A DNA stretch of 64,000 nt from Coffea arabica (lineage: Eukaryota; Streptophyta; Magnoliopsida; Gentianales; Rubiaceae): the NCBI RefSeq assembly GCF_036785885.1, contig NC_092312.1:15580001-15644000 (forward strand), read 5' to 3'. The position numbers were made by a program, and so were the translations under genes. The notes below the pieces were generated by a model. That model did no database searches and was not told the DNA's origin. It saw nothing but the letters and a program-made list of their open reading frames with translations. Positions 36,101 through 49,435 of the stretch are shown piece after piece; the stretch's first letter is position 1; each line of letters starts with the position of its first letter.

Positions 36101-39100
36101 GATATCCAATAAATACTGTTTGTCTCAGGTTTATCATGCAGGGTTTTTTAAAGCCTGCAAAACTCAAAAGGCTGTCAAGGAAGCTTTTCGTTTCACAAAG
36201 CTTATCCCAAATCCAACTCTAAGCACATTCAATATGCTCATGTCTGTCTGTGCAAGTGCTCAAGATTCAGAGGGTAAAACGCTCTCATGTTTCCCCCTGC
36301 TTGGTGATCTCAAGTTTTTGAATTACCTCAGTATCGTAATGTAATTTTACTGTCATAACTTAAGTTCCTAATTTTATAGTCAATAAATGTAGGAGCTTTT
36401 GAAGTGTTGCAACTAGTCCAGGAAGCCAGGTTGAAGGCAGACTGCAAACTGTACACTACCCTCATTTCTACTTGTGCTAGAGCTGGGAAAGTTGATACAA
36501 TGTTCAAGGTGCTTCCTGTTGCTGTCAGTCCTTGTAGTTTGCTACTCAGACCTCCTCGCTAGTGTCTTCATCTTTGACTTCTTTTTATCACCTCTAGTAA
36601 AGTAGTTGCTTCATTTTTTTGTCTGATTCTTCGAAAGTTATTATTATTCATTACCACTGTATGCATCTAGTTCATTCAAAATAATAACACTGAAATTTGC
36701 AGTAGCTTTTGCTTTTCCTCTTTTTGTAATATGAGAAAAATGCTATTTGCAGGAGAAATAAGTAGGCAGTTTTTAGATACTCTTGTCATAAGTCTTTTTC
36801 GTGATCAGATGTTATTTCTCCCGATAGACTTCTATTGATGTAAATATGTATCTTGGGATTCTGTTGGTATGGATGCTTTTGAGGTGCCCATTCACTTACT
36901 ACCAGTATGCGTCAATGTCGTTTTTGAGGTATATCAAACTATATTGGATATTTACACTGTGGGGACTGCTAACCAAGTGGATAAAGGCGGTGAATAGCCA
37001 ATCCACATGGAAGCGTTAAGGTCTTTCTATATTCATCCCTATGGTTTAGTATTCTGTCTGTCCAAGAATGTATCCACACAAATGGCAAGCTACCAGTGTC
37101 AGATAGTATTTCAGGAAAATAGTCCATAACTATGTGATGGTTTTCTATCATATGGTACTTGACTTGTGAACAAAAAAATGCTGTCTCTTATCCACACTGT
37201 AATTAGATTGTAACTAAAGTGAGTTTGCATACTTGAAATTTATTTCATAATTATGTTGCTTAATAATGGTGGAGGCTCACTGTGAATGGAAAGTGCTTTT
37301 GATATTATTTTTTAATGAAAGTGGTTCCCAAAGCGATTGGATGTTTCTTTAAGCTGTCTATCACAGTTTATATTATAATTTTATTTGAACTTTTCTTTGG
37401 TTTTAATTTTCAGCCCTAAGGGCGTTCACCTGAAGTGTAAGCTGTTTTTCTTCAAACTTTAGGATCCTAGTAAAAAATGCCATTTTTTGGTGTGGTCAGC
37501 TTGTTAGCAAGCAAACTTAATGCTGAATTTTGTTGCATCATTCAGATGATGATACAGGGAAGATAGTAGAATATAGACATACAACTGACAACAAATAATT
37601 TCTTTGATTTAGTGGCTGAATGTCACCTTGATTGTTGGTTATATTCTTTTGGCATAAGTAGATATTGGTGAATGCATTTCCTGGAACATGTTGAATGCTA
37701 CAATTCCTGATTATTAAGTATTGGATTCTGTTTCTTTTTGTACTCTTTATTTGTTCTCCTATGGTTATTATGTAGTCATTGAAATTGCGCAACATTCTAG
37801 GTTTTCCATGAAATGGTCAATGCTGGAGTGGAACCAAATGTTCATACATATGGTGCACTTATTGATGGTTGTGCCAAAGCTGGGCAAGTTGCAAAGGCCT
37901 TTGGTGCTTATGGAATTATGCAGTCAAAGGTATGACTGCTGTTGCTTATTGGAGTTTTATGAATAGCATATGATGACTCTTAAATATGCTTTCCAGTTAC
38001 TTTTGTTAGTTGTTGCTTTCATTTGATTCATTTTCAGTTTTTATCAAATATAGTTGACTCTCAAGAAGTCTTCATATGTATTGCACTTTGTATGCAGTAG
38101 AATGTCAAGCCAGACCGGGTTGTCTTCAATGCACTTATCACTGCATGTGGCGAATCAGGAGCAGTGGATCGTGCATTTGATGTCTTGGCAGAAATGAGGT
38201 CAGAGATACGCCCCATAGACCCTGATCACATTACTGTTGGTGCCTTGATAAAAGCATGCATTAGATCTGGTCAGGTAAGGAGGTCTGTCAGTCTATTCTG
38301 GAAAGAACTTACCGAATTTATGATTGTAGAGTTATTTTATGGTCCAACCTCTTCACTGGTTCCGTGATTCATCTAGGTCAATGAATTCCTTTAGATTTGA
38401 TTCCTTTGATTAATTTATAGATTGATCGGGCGCGAGAGGTGTACAAAATGCTTGATGAATATAATATCAAGGGAACTCCGGAGGTTTACACCATTGCTGT
38501 TAATAGCCAAAATGCTGATTGGGAGTTTGCTTGTGCTGTCTATAGTGACATGACAATAAGAGGTGTTGCCCCTGATGAGGTACTGTTTTTAAATTCACAG
38601 CATTTAAATATGGTGCATGCTGTTGTTTCTCTTTTTATGACTTTCTGGTGATGTTTTACTTGAATCTGTTTCTTCTATTCCCTCAGAGAGTGCTTATTGC
38701 CTGAATCAGAGTTGAGAGAATGGAGACCTATATTGTCATTGTGGTCGGCATTCTTTTACTTGCCTGTATTATCATTGCAAGTTTCTTAGAGATCTCTGAA
38801 ATTGCCATCAAGATGGTAATTGGTGGCATAGAGGATCATTTATTGACTAGAATATGGTTATCATCCATTTTGATAAAGGGATAATTTCAGAAACCTCCCC
38901 TGAGGTTTTTAACTATTTCACTTAGGGTGCGTTTGGTTCTACAGAATTGGAATTGAATTGGAATTGGAATTCTATAGAATTAGAATTCTATGAATTGGAA
39001 TTCCAAAACATTGGAATTCTTTTGTTTGGGTAATGCATAGAATTGATACATAATTCATTTGGAATTCCAAATTCTTTGTTTGGATGGGAGAAGAATTCAT

Positions 39101-42100
39101 TAAAAATTAGAATTGTTTCCAACTAACATTTTCTTACATAAAAAAATTCTTTTTTTTTTACTATATAATAATTTTTTAACATTTAGCTAATTGTTACTAA
39201 AGCTTTAAGGAAAAAGCCAATTAGTGCCTTTAATAATTTATTTTTTCTTGCATTTAACTAATTGTTACTAAAGCTTTAAAGAAAAAAAACAAATTAGTTC
39301 CTTCTCTGCAAAAAAAAATTATTCTTGTTTTTTTCTTAATTAAATTATATTAAATAAAAAATAATTGTATATTCTAACTTAAAATGTAGTTAATATTTAT
39401 CAAGTTAAAACCTTGATACTTTTTTTAAAGTTAAGAACTTTAAATTTTAGAAAATCAAATGACTACTCTATGATATGAATAAGGAAGGAAAGTCATAACT
39501 TGTACCTATTATAAATGTTTGAACTTTGTATCTTACAAGAAATTTTAATAGATGAATATGCAAACAAAGTGATTTTAGCCAAAAGAAAAAAGAGAAAGAA
39601 AAGCACAATTTTACATTATTACTATTTTTTAATAAATGGCCATTCTAATATTAAATTAAATCCGAATAGGTTCCTATCAAATTTCAACTTCAGGATGGTC
39701 TTGTCTAATTTGATAGTCAATAAACATTGCTGGTGCTAAAGCATTCCTAAGAATACTCCGCCGGGGAAGAATTCCAGTGATTTCCGACAGCGCAATCCAT
39801 TTCACCATTGCCCAAAGACACCATTATTAAATCCTCCACTCCCTTGCAGAATTCTTGCTTGTTATTCAGCACGTGAGTGATAGCTGCAGCCGTTGGATTG
39901 CTCATGGCCACCCCACCACCAATGCCCCCCATCTTCTTTCTCCCATCCGTTGACCTCAGCCCCACGGCCCGGCTAGCAGTCGTGGCCCCACAAACTTCCG
40001 CCATCTTGAAGTCACGCCCGTCAATTTCCAACGCATCAGCGCACGAAAACAGGAACGGTGCGATGGAAGTATAGGTGGAGGCAGAGGAGGAAGTATGGGA
40101 GGAGGCGGAGAAGGAAGATGCGGAGGATAAAGAGCTGCACAAGAAACGGTGGTTGGTCTGTGACGAGAGAGAGAGAGAGAGACTTTCATTTCAGTTTTGC
40201 TTTTGTTCATTATATGGAGACCCGTAAATTTACTGATTTAATCCATCTAGGATCCGCGTACTAACCCGAATAGGAGGTGAAAGTATGGAATTGGAATTGT
40301 AATTCTTAGGTCTTGCCAAAGAATTGAATTTGTGGAATTGATGGCCCATAGAATTCGAATTGAATTCTAATTCTCTCGCACTGGTAGCGTCCAAATCGAA
40401 GATTTGGAATTGGTGCTCCAATTCTAATTCTAAGCCTCCAATTCTGTGAGAACCAAACACACCCTTAGTTCCTTTGAAGTTTAAAAAATTACACTTACCT
40501 CCCTTGATTTGACACTTTGGTAACAAACCTTAAAATAGGGTAAAAAAATTTAATGAATACCCTAAAATGCCAATTATAAAAGAAAAAGAATCTCAAGTTT
40601 TTCATGCCAATATTTGTTATTTGATAATCAACTATAACAATAAATCTTTTGCTATAATAGGCTATTTTTTATAGTGCTTTATTGGGGATATAGATTCTTT
40701 TTAAGATAGAGAAGAAAGTACTATCTTGTTTTTTCTTTTAAAGTTTATGGACTATTTTTTTTTAATAAAAGTTTATGGACTAGTTTAGTGATGGAACTAC
40801 CATAGTTTGGTAGTGATTTTGGACCATTTGTTTTTAATTATTGTTGATTTATTCTTGATTTTGATACCAAGAAAAAAAGAGCTAAAAAAATTGTATGATA
40901 TTAAAAGTTATCAAAAAAATATTACTACTTTAACATTTGATTTGGATAGATTTGAGGGATAACATTGATAGTTCTTTTATACTTCTAATGAAATATTAGA
41001 GAAATGAATAAGAAGGAGAAAGGAAAAAATTTAAAATCCATCCTTTGTATAAACATGGCAACAAGGGAGTTTTATTAAGATATTAAAGTCAGTATTGTCA
41101 TTTTAAATAGGCAGGGGAGGTGGTTGTAATTTTTGAAACCTTAAGGGAGCCAAGTGAAATTATCAGAAACCTCTGGGGAGATTTCTGAATTATCCCTATT
41201 TAGTATTGGTTTCCCACTATGAGATTCAATTGTGAGAGTTCTCTAACATAAAAGAAGAAATGATGAATTGTAGAACAATTAATGAAATGCTTCTGTTTAA
41301 GAATGATGATTTGTTTTGCGGTTGTCAAATGCCTAGAGATCGATGAAGTGAAAGAGAAATGAGTGCTTGGAAAATATGACAGCCTTTTATTATCCTTCTG
41401 ATTAAGGAAAGATCAAGTCCTATGTCAATGTGGTTATGAATGATGGTATTGCTACATCATTCATTGGGTATGTTTTGTTGTTGAAGTATGACTGGCTTCT
41501 AAGTTGTCATGTTGAGGCTGCAATCTTGGAGCTTACTAATTAAACTTTCTGGTTTCATGATTTTTAAAAAAAAATTTTTACCTATCATTTTGTTTGTAAT
41601 CATAAAAAGCTATATTTCTCTATCTTGTTTTGAATTCATGGATTGCCAGGTATATGCCACAACATCTAACCTTAAAGATGGAGCCTTTTTAAGTAATCAT
41701 CTTTTGTTTATAACTACTGGTATATTTACTGCATAACTTGAACTCTCAAAGGAAAATGTGTGGAATTGGTAAGGACACTACAACAACATAGTTGTTCCAT
41801 GGTGTGCTTTTTTCATGTTTTAGTCTTGCAGCTAGACAGAGAGCTTACCTTTGTAAAGTAGTCAATCTAAAGGTTTCCCCAGTCTGTTGGAAGTCACATG
41901 ACTTGATCATTTCACTTAATTCAGTTTTCTTTTTGGTAGATGTTTATCAGTGCATTGATAGATGTTGCCGGACATGCTGGAAATCTGGATGCTGCATTTG
42001 AAATTCTAAAGGTAGCAAGAGCTAACGGAATACCTTCTGGAAGCATATCATATAGCTCATTGATGGGAGCCTGCAGCAATGTATGTATAGTCAAGTGATT

Positions 42101-45100
42101 TAGCAAAATATAGTCTTCTTGGTGCTGTTACATATGAGCCCAATTTTAGTATGATATTAAAATACCAGATTCATATGTTTTGCTAGAGGGGTTAGGTGTA
42201 AGTACCTATATTCTTCAATGTATTAAGAATTTTTCATGCAAAAAGAGGTCACAACTATGGCAAGAAAACTTGGCTGAATTTCAACAACATTAAGATGTTC
42301 AATATCATCTTTCAGAGTCCTTTCTTTATGTAAAGAGGAGATTTTTGCATGACATGTTTTTATTTGGTATACGCTAATGCACTAAGAATAAGATGCATTG
42401 CAGGATTGAGAATCTATAATGAGTATAGATTGACAGTCTTATGACCAAAGGATAGAAAAGATGTAAAATCTTAGGTGTCAGGATTGCTTCCTATTTCTGT
42501 CTGTTGAAGTTTTATTAAGCATAAATTTAGCCATGTCAAGTTTAAATAGTCATTCTTTGAGTTTAGTTCTTGACAGCAAAACAATGAACTTGTGGAAGCA
42601 CATATATCCCTCTGCTGCTTTTAGGGTTCTCTGTGTTTTGATTTTAGTTTAAAACTTAGACCATTTAATGGATTAGAAGAACCTGCTTTTCATGAAGGTG
42701 CTTCCCCTTCCCAAATATCAATTGTCAAAATGTGTCAATTGTGAAGGGAATATGTCACTTGGATAAAAATAATTGCTCTAGACAAAGAAATCTAACAAGA
42801 AAAAAAAAGAAAAAGAAAACCTCCCTTTTAACCTTTTTTTCCCGATAAATCTTGTCATTTTCGTGATGAAATTCTCACTACATGATGTGAAGAAGACCAG
42901 GACAGGAGAAAATGCATTTAAGGCAATTTTAGCAAAGAGATTTTTACATCAATTTTAATCACTGCTTTAGATGGGCTTATGAGCATAGAGAAACTCTAAC
43001 CTGCAAATGCACTATCATCGTGATGTTACTGGTTTATGCAAGCCAGTTTAGCCTTCTTAAGTGGATGGTGATTTTGGTCCACAATAATGTTCAACATCTT
43101 TAACATTCATATGCTTGTTTAATATTTCTCTGGTAACAACGTGCTTGTTCAATACATCTTTAGGCAAAAGACTGGCAGAAGGCTCTGCAGCTGTATGAAG
43201 ATATTAAGGACATCAACTTGAAACCAACAGTTTCCATGATGAATGCCCTGGTAACTGCCTTATGTAAGTCTATTTGCTTCCTCAGGTCATTTCGGTTTAG
43301 ACAAAATAAATTCAATTTCACTTTGATATGTTCAAGCATTGCGGTTTCCAGTCACTTTTGAATTACTTCATCAGGCGATATATAATCCAGCCACTCATAG
43401 ATGCAGAATTAGACAAGTAAAACAGGTTATAGTTTTATTCAAGCATGTAAGAGATGGTTGGTCTTTCCAATCAGAGTCAATTTCGTTCTACCTGGTTACT
43501 AGTATATAAGGTTCATTCTCCAAGAATATGCACTTACTTACTGAAAAGCCTCAGAATTGTTGTTATTGCACCAAAAAAAGAAGAAGAAGAAGAAGAAGCA
43601 GAAGGAGACCAAAAAAAGATCGTTAGGTTGAAAGGGAGAAAAACAACGAAATCTAACCATTAGGAGGTTGGTTATTGCATAGCTGTCAAAATTTGGATGC
43701 AAAGCTATTCTATCACATGGTTGGGTGAAATAAATAGCTTCTAAACGTTAAAAGGAAAATACTTTGGCTCGGGTTTTAGCCTTCTTGGCCTATTTTAATA
43801 CGACTCTTTGTTAGTAAATGATATTTATTTTAGTTGGCTAGGTTTTAAAATGTTTCTTCTCTTGGTTCATGCTTTTTTAAAAGCTATATCATCAGAAACA
43901 TTTTCTTTCAGTTGGTGCTCTTCGAGCTCTTTGGAAAAGCTGCTATTAAAATTGGAGGGAATAAAGAAAGAAAAATGATACTAAATAGGATTCAGGCTAG
44001 ATGTCTAACCGGTTTACTGCTGTCATCTACTTAACTCTTCCTCCACCCTCAACACCTGCACCAAAAGAAAAGGTGTTGTTCCAACCTTCATTTATCTTTC
44101 TCTGCTCTCAGCTTTTCAACGAGATACTTGAGTAACAGAAACAACCCCATTTTCCTTCTGATGGGGATATGCATGGTTTCTTATAGCTTCAGAATCTTAT
44201 TTTTTGATTTATTTGGGACTCGTGTATAAGATCAAACTATCTTACAGGTGAAGCAGATCAACTACAGAAGGCTACAGAAGTCCTATTTGAAATGAAGATG
44301 CGGGGCTTATGCCCAAACACCATAACATACTCGATTTTACTAGTTGCAAGTGAAAAGTAATAGCTCTCGTCTTGAATAGTCTTTTCACTACCACTGAAAA
44401 ATCAAGGATTTCCTGGTGAAATCTGCAGCTGTATAATATATATGGTATGATCTTATTGTAGAAAGGATGACCTGGAAGTTGGCCTAATGCTCTTTTCTCA
44501 AGCCAAGAAGGATGGTGTTGCCCCTAACCTTGTTATGTGCAGGTGTCTAATTGGTATGATCAAGGGTTGCTATCAGATCTTTCTGACAATTTTCCTTAAA
44601 AATTTCAGAAAATGATTCTTGTGGTTATTTTCTCTAGTTTTGATTTGTGTCAGCAAGTATGTTAAATTTGTCATATTGGGTGCTAAAAGTATAAGAGTCG
44701 TAAAAGTGGCACCATATTCTGACAACTTTTGAATCTCAATCACGTTTTGCTGTCTTTTATTATCTGGGAGTTTTGTTTTTTCATACGACGAAGTCAAGTT
44801 ATTTGTCATTGTTGTCTAATCAATTGTCAGGTTTCAGTTAGCAACTTTTCTCATACTAGAAAATAATTCTATTTCTCTGGAAACTTGAAGTTTGTAAAAG
44901 TTTTTGAATGGAAGTAAAGCTAAATGTAGACCTTTGAAGCATGCTTCCTTGTTCAAACTTCTTGAGAACGATGCTGCTGAACTGATAGAAAACTCCTTGC
45001 ATTTTTGTGGAAGTGGTTAAATTGATAACTAATTCTATTTTTCCACAGAACATGTGTGATTCAGTAAACTGATGGTTCTGTACTGTCATCCTGCCTTATT

Positions 45101-48100
45101 ATGAGATGTCCTTGAACTTTGTGATTTACTTGTTTTTGGCACCTAATACTGTTTGCAAATCAGATAGTTGGTTCCTTTCATGGCACTTATTGATCTATTG
45201 TCAGGAAATTAAGAATTGGCAGATTGGGCTTTGTAATTGGGCCCATTCCTGTGTTAGACTCTTCATTTTGCTCAAGAAAATTCGTGTCCATGGGACTCCT
45301 ATCCCCAAGTATGAGTAACATAGGACCTTGGCGCAACAATCTGATTAGTGTCAGCCCTGATAAAATAGTACTGTTGTCACCATGATTTTTTTTCCTTTTG
45401 TGTGGCATATATACATGTCATGCGTGTTAGCACAAGATTCAAAATGCTGACATTTACAGAAAACTCTTTCATAAATTAATGCTGCAGTTTTTTTAAAATT
45501 ATTTAAGCCTCATAATTATTTAGTTGATTTGTTTTCTTGAAGGTATGTGCTTAAGGAGATTCCAGCAAGCTTGTGCACTTGGTGAGCCGGTCTTTTCCCT
45601 CAAGTCTGGCTATCTACAGCTTGACAGTAAATGGTTGGTTCCTGTTCTTTCCTAATTAGCTTATCTGTCTCAGAAGCTTTGTTCAAGTATTAAAAATTGT
45701 AAGAAACAAGAAGTGGTCAGTTTGGGAGTCATATTGGTATGGCACTTTTTTTTTGGCGTTAAGTTTTTTAAGCGAGCATCCTTTCTTTGGATTTTTATAG
45801 GGAACAAGTTGGCTCCAGTACTAGGTTATTAACTTGTCCAGGCACCATGACACTGGAAGTATTTGTTTCTTTATGAAATAATAGTTGATCAGCTGACGAA
45901 TTATGTTTTGACCTCATCTTAGAATGTTCTTTTTGTAATTAATTGGATTTTACTTCAAGACTTGCTTGAGATAAATGTTATAGGCAATTGCTTTCACTTT
46001 TTGATGGAGGTTCCAGTAACTTTTAGGTTTTCTAGGCAACTCAGTATTAAGTTTTTGGAGTCTGGTATATTTGTCCAATATCAGAGAGATGGTCTGAAAC
46101 CTCAAATATGCTGACCTGAATCTATTTATGATTGATATTTTGATTTGCATGTTTTACCAGAGACTTAACTTTAAGTATGTATGTGGTGTGCTCATAAGCA
46201 TCTTTGCCTTTCGTTTTCCTGGAGATTCTATCTGCTTGGTTGAAACTTTAGCTCATTGTTTCCACTTTTGATATGTCACTAAGACCTTTATCCTCTGCCT
46301 GCAGTATGCGAGTTGTTGATATATGTTTCTTTTTTGTGTTGTTCTGCTGTGTGTATAAGAGTATGAATTTACCCAGTTTACTGTTGCAACAACTTATATT
46401 GGTCCACGGTTCTTGGAACCAGCAAAGGTCAAGCTGACACTGTTGATATTTTCTGATCGTTTGCTCTATAAATGCCACCTAATACTCCGTATATTATACT
46501 CGTCCACTCAACCTGATAAAAAGAATAAAGATTTTCTGAATTAATTGGGCTGTTGGCATGACAGACAGCAGAGAAGAACATGGTCGTTAATAAAAAAATA
46601 AATTCTCTGCAGGACATCACTGGCCTTAATGGTTTACAGAGAAGCAGTTGTAGCTGGTGTGGCTCCTACTGTGGATGAACTTTCACAAGTTTTGGGATGC
46701 TTGCAACTTCCTCATGATGTATCCCTTAGGAACAGACTCATTGAGAATCTGGGTGTTAGTACTGATACATCGAAAGGCTCAAAACTCTTCTCATTGGTTG
46801 ATGGATTTGGGGAATATGATCCACGTGCATTTTCACTTCTTGAGGTTTGTGAAAAGATAATAATGTTTCTTCACTTTAACCTGAGGTCACATTTCCTGAA
46901 ACCTTTTCTGTGTTGGAAGGAGGCTGCTTCACTTGGGATTGTACCTGCTGTCTCTTTAAAACGAAGCCCGATTATTGTCGATGTGAGGAATTTGCCTATC
47001 CATGCAGCTGAGGTGAGCATGTTTCTTAATTGCTTTCTGGTAGTCCTGCAACTGGAATAAGGTTAAACTTCTCTTTGTTTCCTAGTGTTAAGCATCTTTC
47101 CCTTCCTCAAGTTGTTTCTTCAAATTTGTATTCCCCTCTTTCATATGCATGAAACATTTTCATGGGATGAAGCTTATTTTCTTTTGCCTTTTCATTTAGG
47201 TGTTGGGCGAGATGGGTGGGTTGTTTGACATGCTTCTTCAGTTAAATTCACATATAACACTAGTTTCTACTTACCCAAATGAAAAAATAATAGTATTTTG
47301 TGAAATTTGATCAGGTATATATCTTGACGGTACTGAAGGGTCTCAAGCACCGTCTCGCAGCTGGTACCACAACACATTTTTTTACTATTACTGCTTGAGC
47401 TTAGACTCTAAATTACTATTACTGCTTGAGCTTAGACTATTTAGAGTTGAGTCCAAAGATTATGATCAAATTCTTTGATGCGTGTGCGTGCGTCTGTGTA
47501 TCTCTCTATTTGTTTCCTAGTATCTGATTGCAGCACTTTAGAGGTTAAACTGGTTTTGAACATATCAAAAGCCACAAGGCATCAAAGAAGTTCTTAAAAA
47601 AAAAAAATTAAAGTAACTGTAACTTGAATTGGAAATAGTGATAACTTGATTCCTGTATGAACGAATATCATCACAGTAAGTATAATGGATTTCCAAAACA
47701 CCTCCAAATTCAATGCCCTAAGACATAAACAAGGTAACCTCAAGTGATTCATGGATTCTTAGTACTTGACGAAGATGAAAATATCGGAGATTAGAACTTT
47801 GTACAAATTTCAAGTATCGCTAAAAAGGGAAATGAAAGGCACTAAACAAGAATACAAAAGAATAACCATAATATCCTTCATTACATAAGCTGCCCCATAT
47901 ATCCCACTCTTATAAGGCAGATAGAATTGGAGATGAAGAATACTTGTCCATGTAAAACTTGGCAGCCATGTAGCTGCTCCTTAATGCAACAAAATATGCA
48001 GTCCTACTGCAACAGCCAACAATTGAAGCTTATAGCCAACATTACCAGATTATCTATTTGATGGAGCATGGTTTAAGCAAAAGAGCTAATAAGTCTTATA

Positions 48101-49435
48101 AAGTCCAAGTTTGTATTTTGCCAAATTATGACTTTTTCTTGGGGCGTCAAGTTTTACCTTCTCTTGTTGTATATATCATATCTTAAAATTTTCTCATTTG
48201 AATCATTTACTCTATGTAAAGCGTAATATGGCTTGTGTTTGGGAAAAAAACATTGAAGGTATTGAAGGAAATGTCAAGTGCGAAGTGAAATTAGTTTATA
48301 TGCTAGCTTAAGCAACTGTTGCTTTTGTATCCTTTACGTGCACTCATTCTTGTAGGTGTAAAGTTGCCGAACTTGTCTATTCTACTGCCACTGGAGAAGA
48401 CACAAATTCAAACTCCATCAGGGGAGAAAACTATTAAAGTTGCTGGAAGGTATCAGTTCTCTTTTCTGGGAAATTTCTGACTTTTGTGTTTATTTACTTC
48501 ATGATACTTTTGCATATTGATACTTTTAAAGCAGTTATAGGATTAGTGCTGCGCATGTAGATTGCTTTATTTTTGGTGAAGTAAATATTATGTCATGATG
48601 CATTATGTATCTTAATTTGGTGTCTTAATTTGGTTCAACCATACTGGTTTATACTTTATATTACTTGCGTAGAGGGCATGGCATCTTCAATCTAAATTAG
48701 AAAAACAATTTCCTCTTTTTGTTTTTATTTTTTTGGTTTGAAAATTCACTTAAAAGCATTTAATCTCCTCTAAAAATGTTGAAATACTGAACTTCTTTTA
48801 AGTATGAAATATCAGATACGGGTGTTGTACCATGGTGCTGTAAAGATAATTGTTGAAGGAACTAAAGACATTATGACATGAAATGAACTGCTGCATCTGA
48901 CTTCCCATTGGCAGTCTGTAGACCAGCATGGATGAGTTGTTTCTAATTAAGGTTTTATTAGCTCAAATATGTTAAATTATTCTCACTGAATCAAATATAA
49001 AAGTTGGAAGGAAGATGGTTTTCCCAATTCTCATTGAGTACTTATGTCATGGCCAACTGCTAAATACCACCAATAGGCATCTGTTCCATTTATTTTTGGC
49101 TAGTTCATCTTTTTCCCTTTTTCTTCTGTGTGGAGAAATGATGCAAACCTGATTCTATGATGTGTAAAAACTATATGTAATGCACTATTTTGGTTGACAG
49201 GATTAGCCAAGCAGTTGCAGCATTGCTGAGGAGGCTTGGACTACATTTTGTAGGGAATGAATCACATGGGAAAGTAAGAATTAATGGCGGTGCTGTGAAA
49301 AAATGGTTCCAGCCAAAGCTTGATTCTCCTTTTAGTGGAAAGCCTACGGATCGGAGCTCATTCCAAAGGCGTTTGGGTAAAGGAATCATGTATCAACAGA
49401 GAAACATTAGAACAGGTGATTTGTCTTTAGACTAG
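33190..49435 (+). CDS. MRL1: MRL1, chloroplast PPR protein for rbcL mRNA
   Basis: Predicted orthologue of Arabidopsis/Chlamydomonas MRL1, a PPR protein that stabilises and processes the chloroplast rbcL transcript. Nineteen exons: 33190-33507, 34447-35173, 35293-35530, 35981-36044, 36129-36273, 36393-36508, 37801-37929, 38101-38274, 38421-38579, 41940-42080, 43164-43263, 44248-44356, 44462-44553, 45543-45633, 46613-46844, 46920-47012, 47315-47363, 48356-48449 and 49201-49435. They total 3,306 nt (1,101 aa), close to Arabidopsis (about 1,089). The N-terminus is Ser/Arg-rich (transit peptide), then a hydrophobic stretch at residues 72-95. Residues about 107-425 are acidic and poorly conserved. 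A PPR tract spans about 425-867 (e.g. NVHTYGALIDGCAKAGQ), then a conserved C-terminal domain ending GNIRTGDLSLD-like (here NIRTGDLSLD). The start of exon 2 is the least certain boundary. Two residues appear missing in the AVNSQNADW repeat. Confidence 0.93.
35658..35805. repeat. 74-bp tandem duplication in MRL1 intron 3
   Basis: Two adjacent copies of a 74-bp unit (35658-35731 and 35732-35805) differing at a few bases; each contains ggtgtcctgttctaattgg. It looks like a recent slippage or template-switch duplication. Confidence 0.9.
38925..40464. mobile_element. PIF/Harbinger-like element, 1.54 kb
   Basis: Ends gggtgcgtttggttct and agaaccaaacacaccc are inverted, and the 3-bp target tta is duplicated on both sides (38922-38924 and 40465-40467), the classic PIF/Harbinger (Tourist) pattern. 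Subterminal sequence is full of gaattggaatt repeats. No transposase is encoded. The inside carries a patatin-like gene fragment on the minus strand. Confidence 0.88.
39747..40142 (-). pseudogene. Captured patatin-like phospholipase fragment
   Basis: The minus-strand frame contains CADALEIDGRDFKMAEVC, then RSTDGRKKMGGIGGGVAMSN, PTAAAITHVLNNKQEF and GVEDLIMVSLGNGE. This run is characteristic of plant patatin-like (pPLA-III/PLP) acyl hydrolases around the conserved DGG-like catalytic Asp region. Here the D of that motif reads as G (GIGGGVAMSN where the family has VDGGLAMSN), so activity would be lost even in a full protein. The N-terminal GXSXG nucleophile part is absent. It lies wholly inside the Harbinger-like element, so it is best read as a transposon-captured gene piece. 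Confidence 0.8.
43574..43598. repeat. GAA microsatellite in MRL1 intron 11
   Basis: About eight agaaga units within intron 11, followed by further purine-rich sequence. It has no coding role. Confidence 0.8.
47384..47446. repeat. Short tandem duplication in MRL1 intron 17
   Basis: The phrase tactattactgcttgagc...ttagact occurs twice in direct order, about 32 bp apart. Confidence 0.85.

Larger units (their letters stand above)
38878..41196. mobile_element. Long-TIR element in MRL1 intron 9
   Basis: The left end gggataatttcagaaacctcccctgaggt is the inverse of the right end, which closes in ctctggggagatttctgaattatccc. The ends resemble those of the palindrome at 11,895 (acctcccctgaggttt), suggesting a common family. 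A Harbinger-like element (38,925-40,464) sits within its left part. No clear target duplication is visible. It explains most of the 3.36 kb size of intron 9. Confidence 0.78.
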
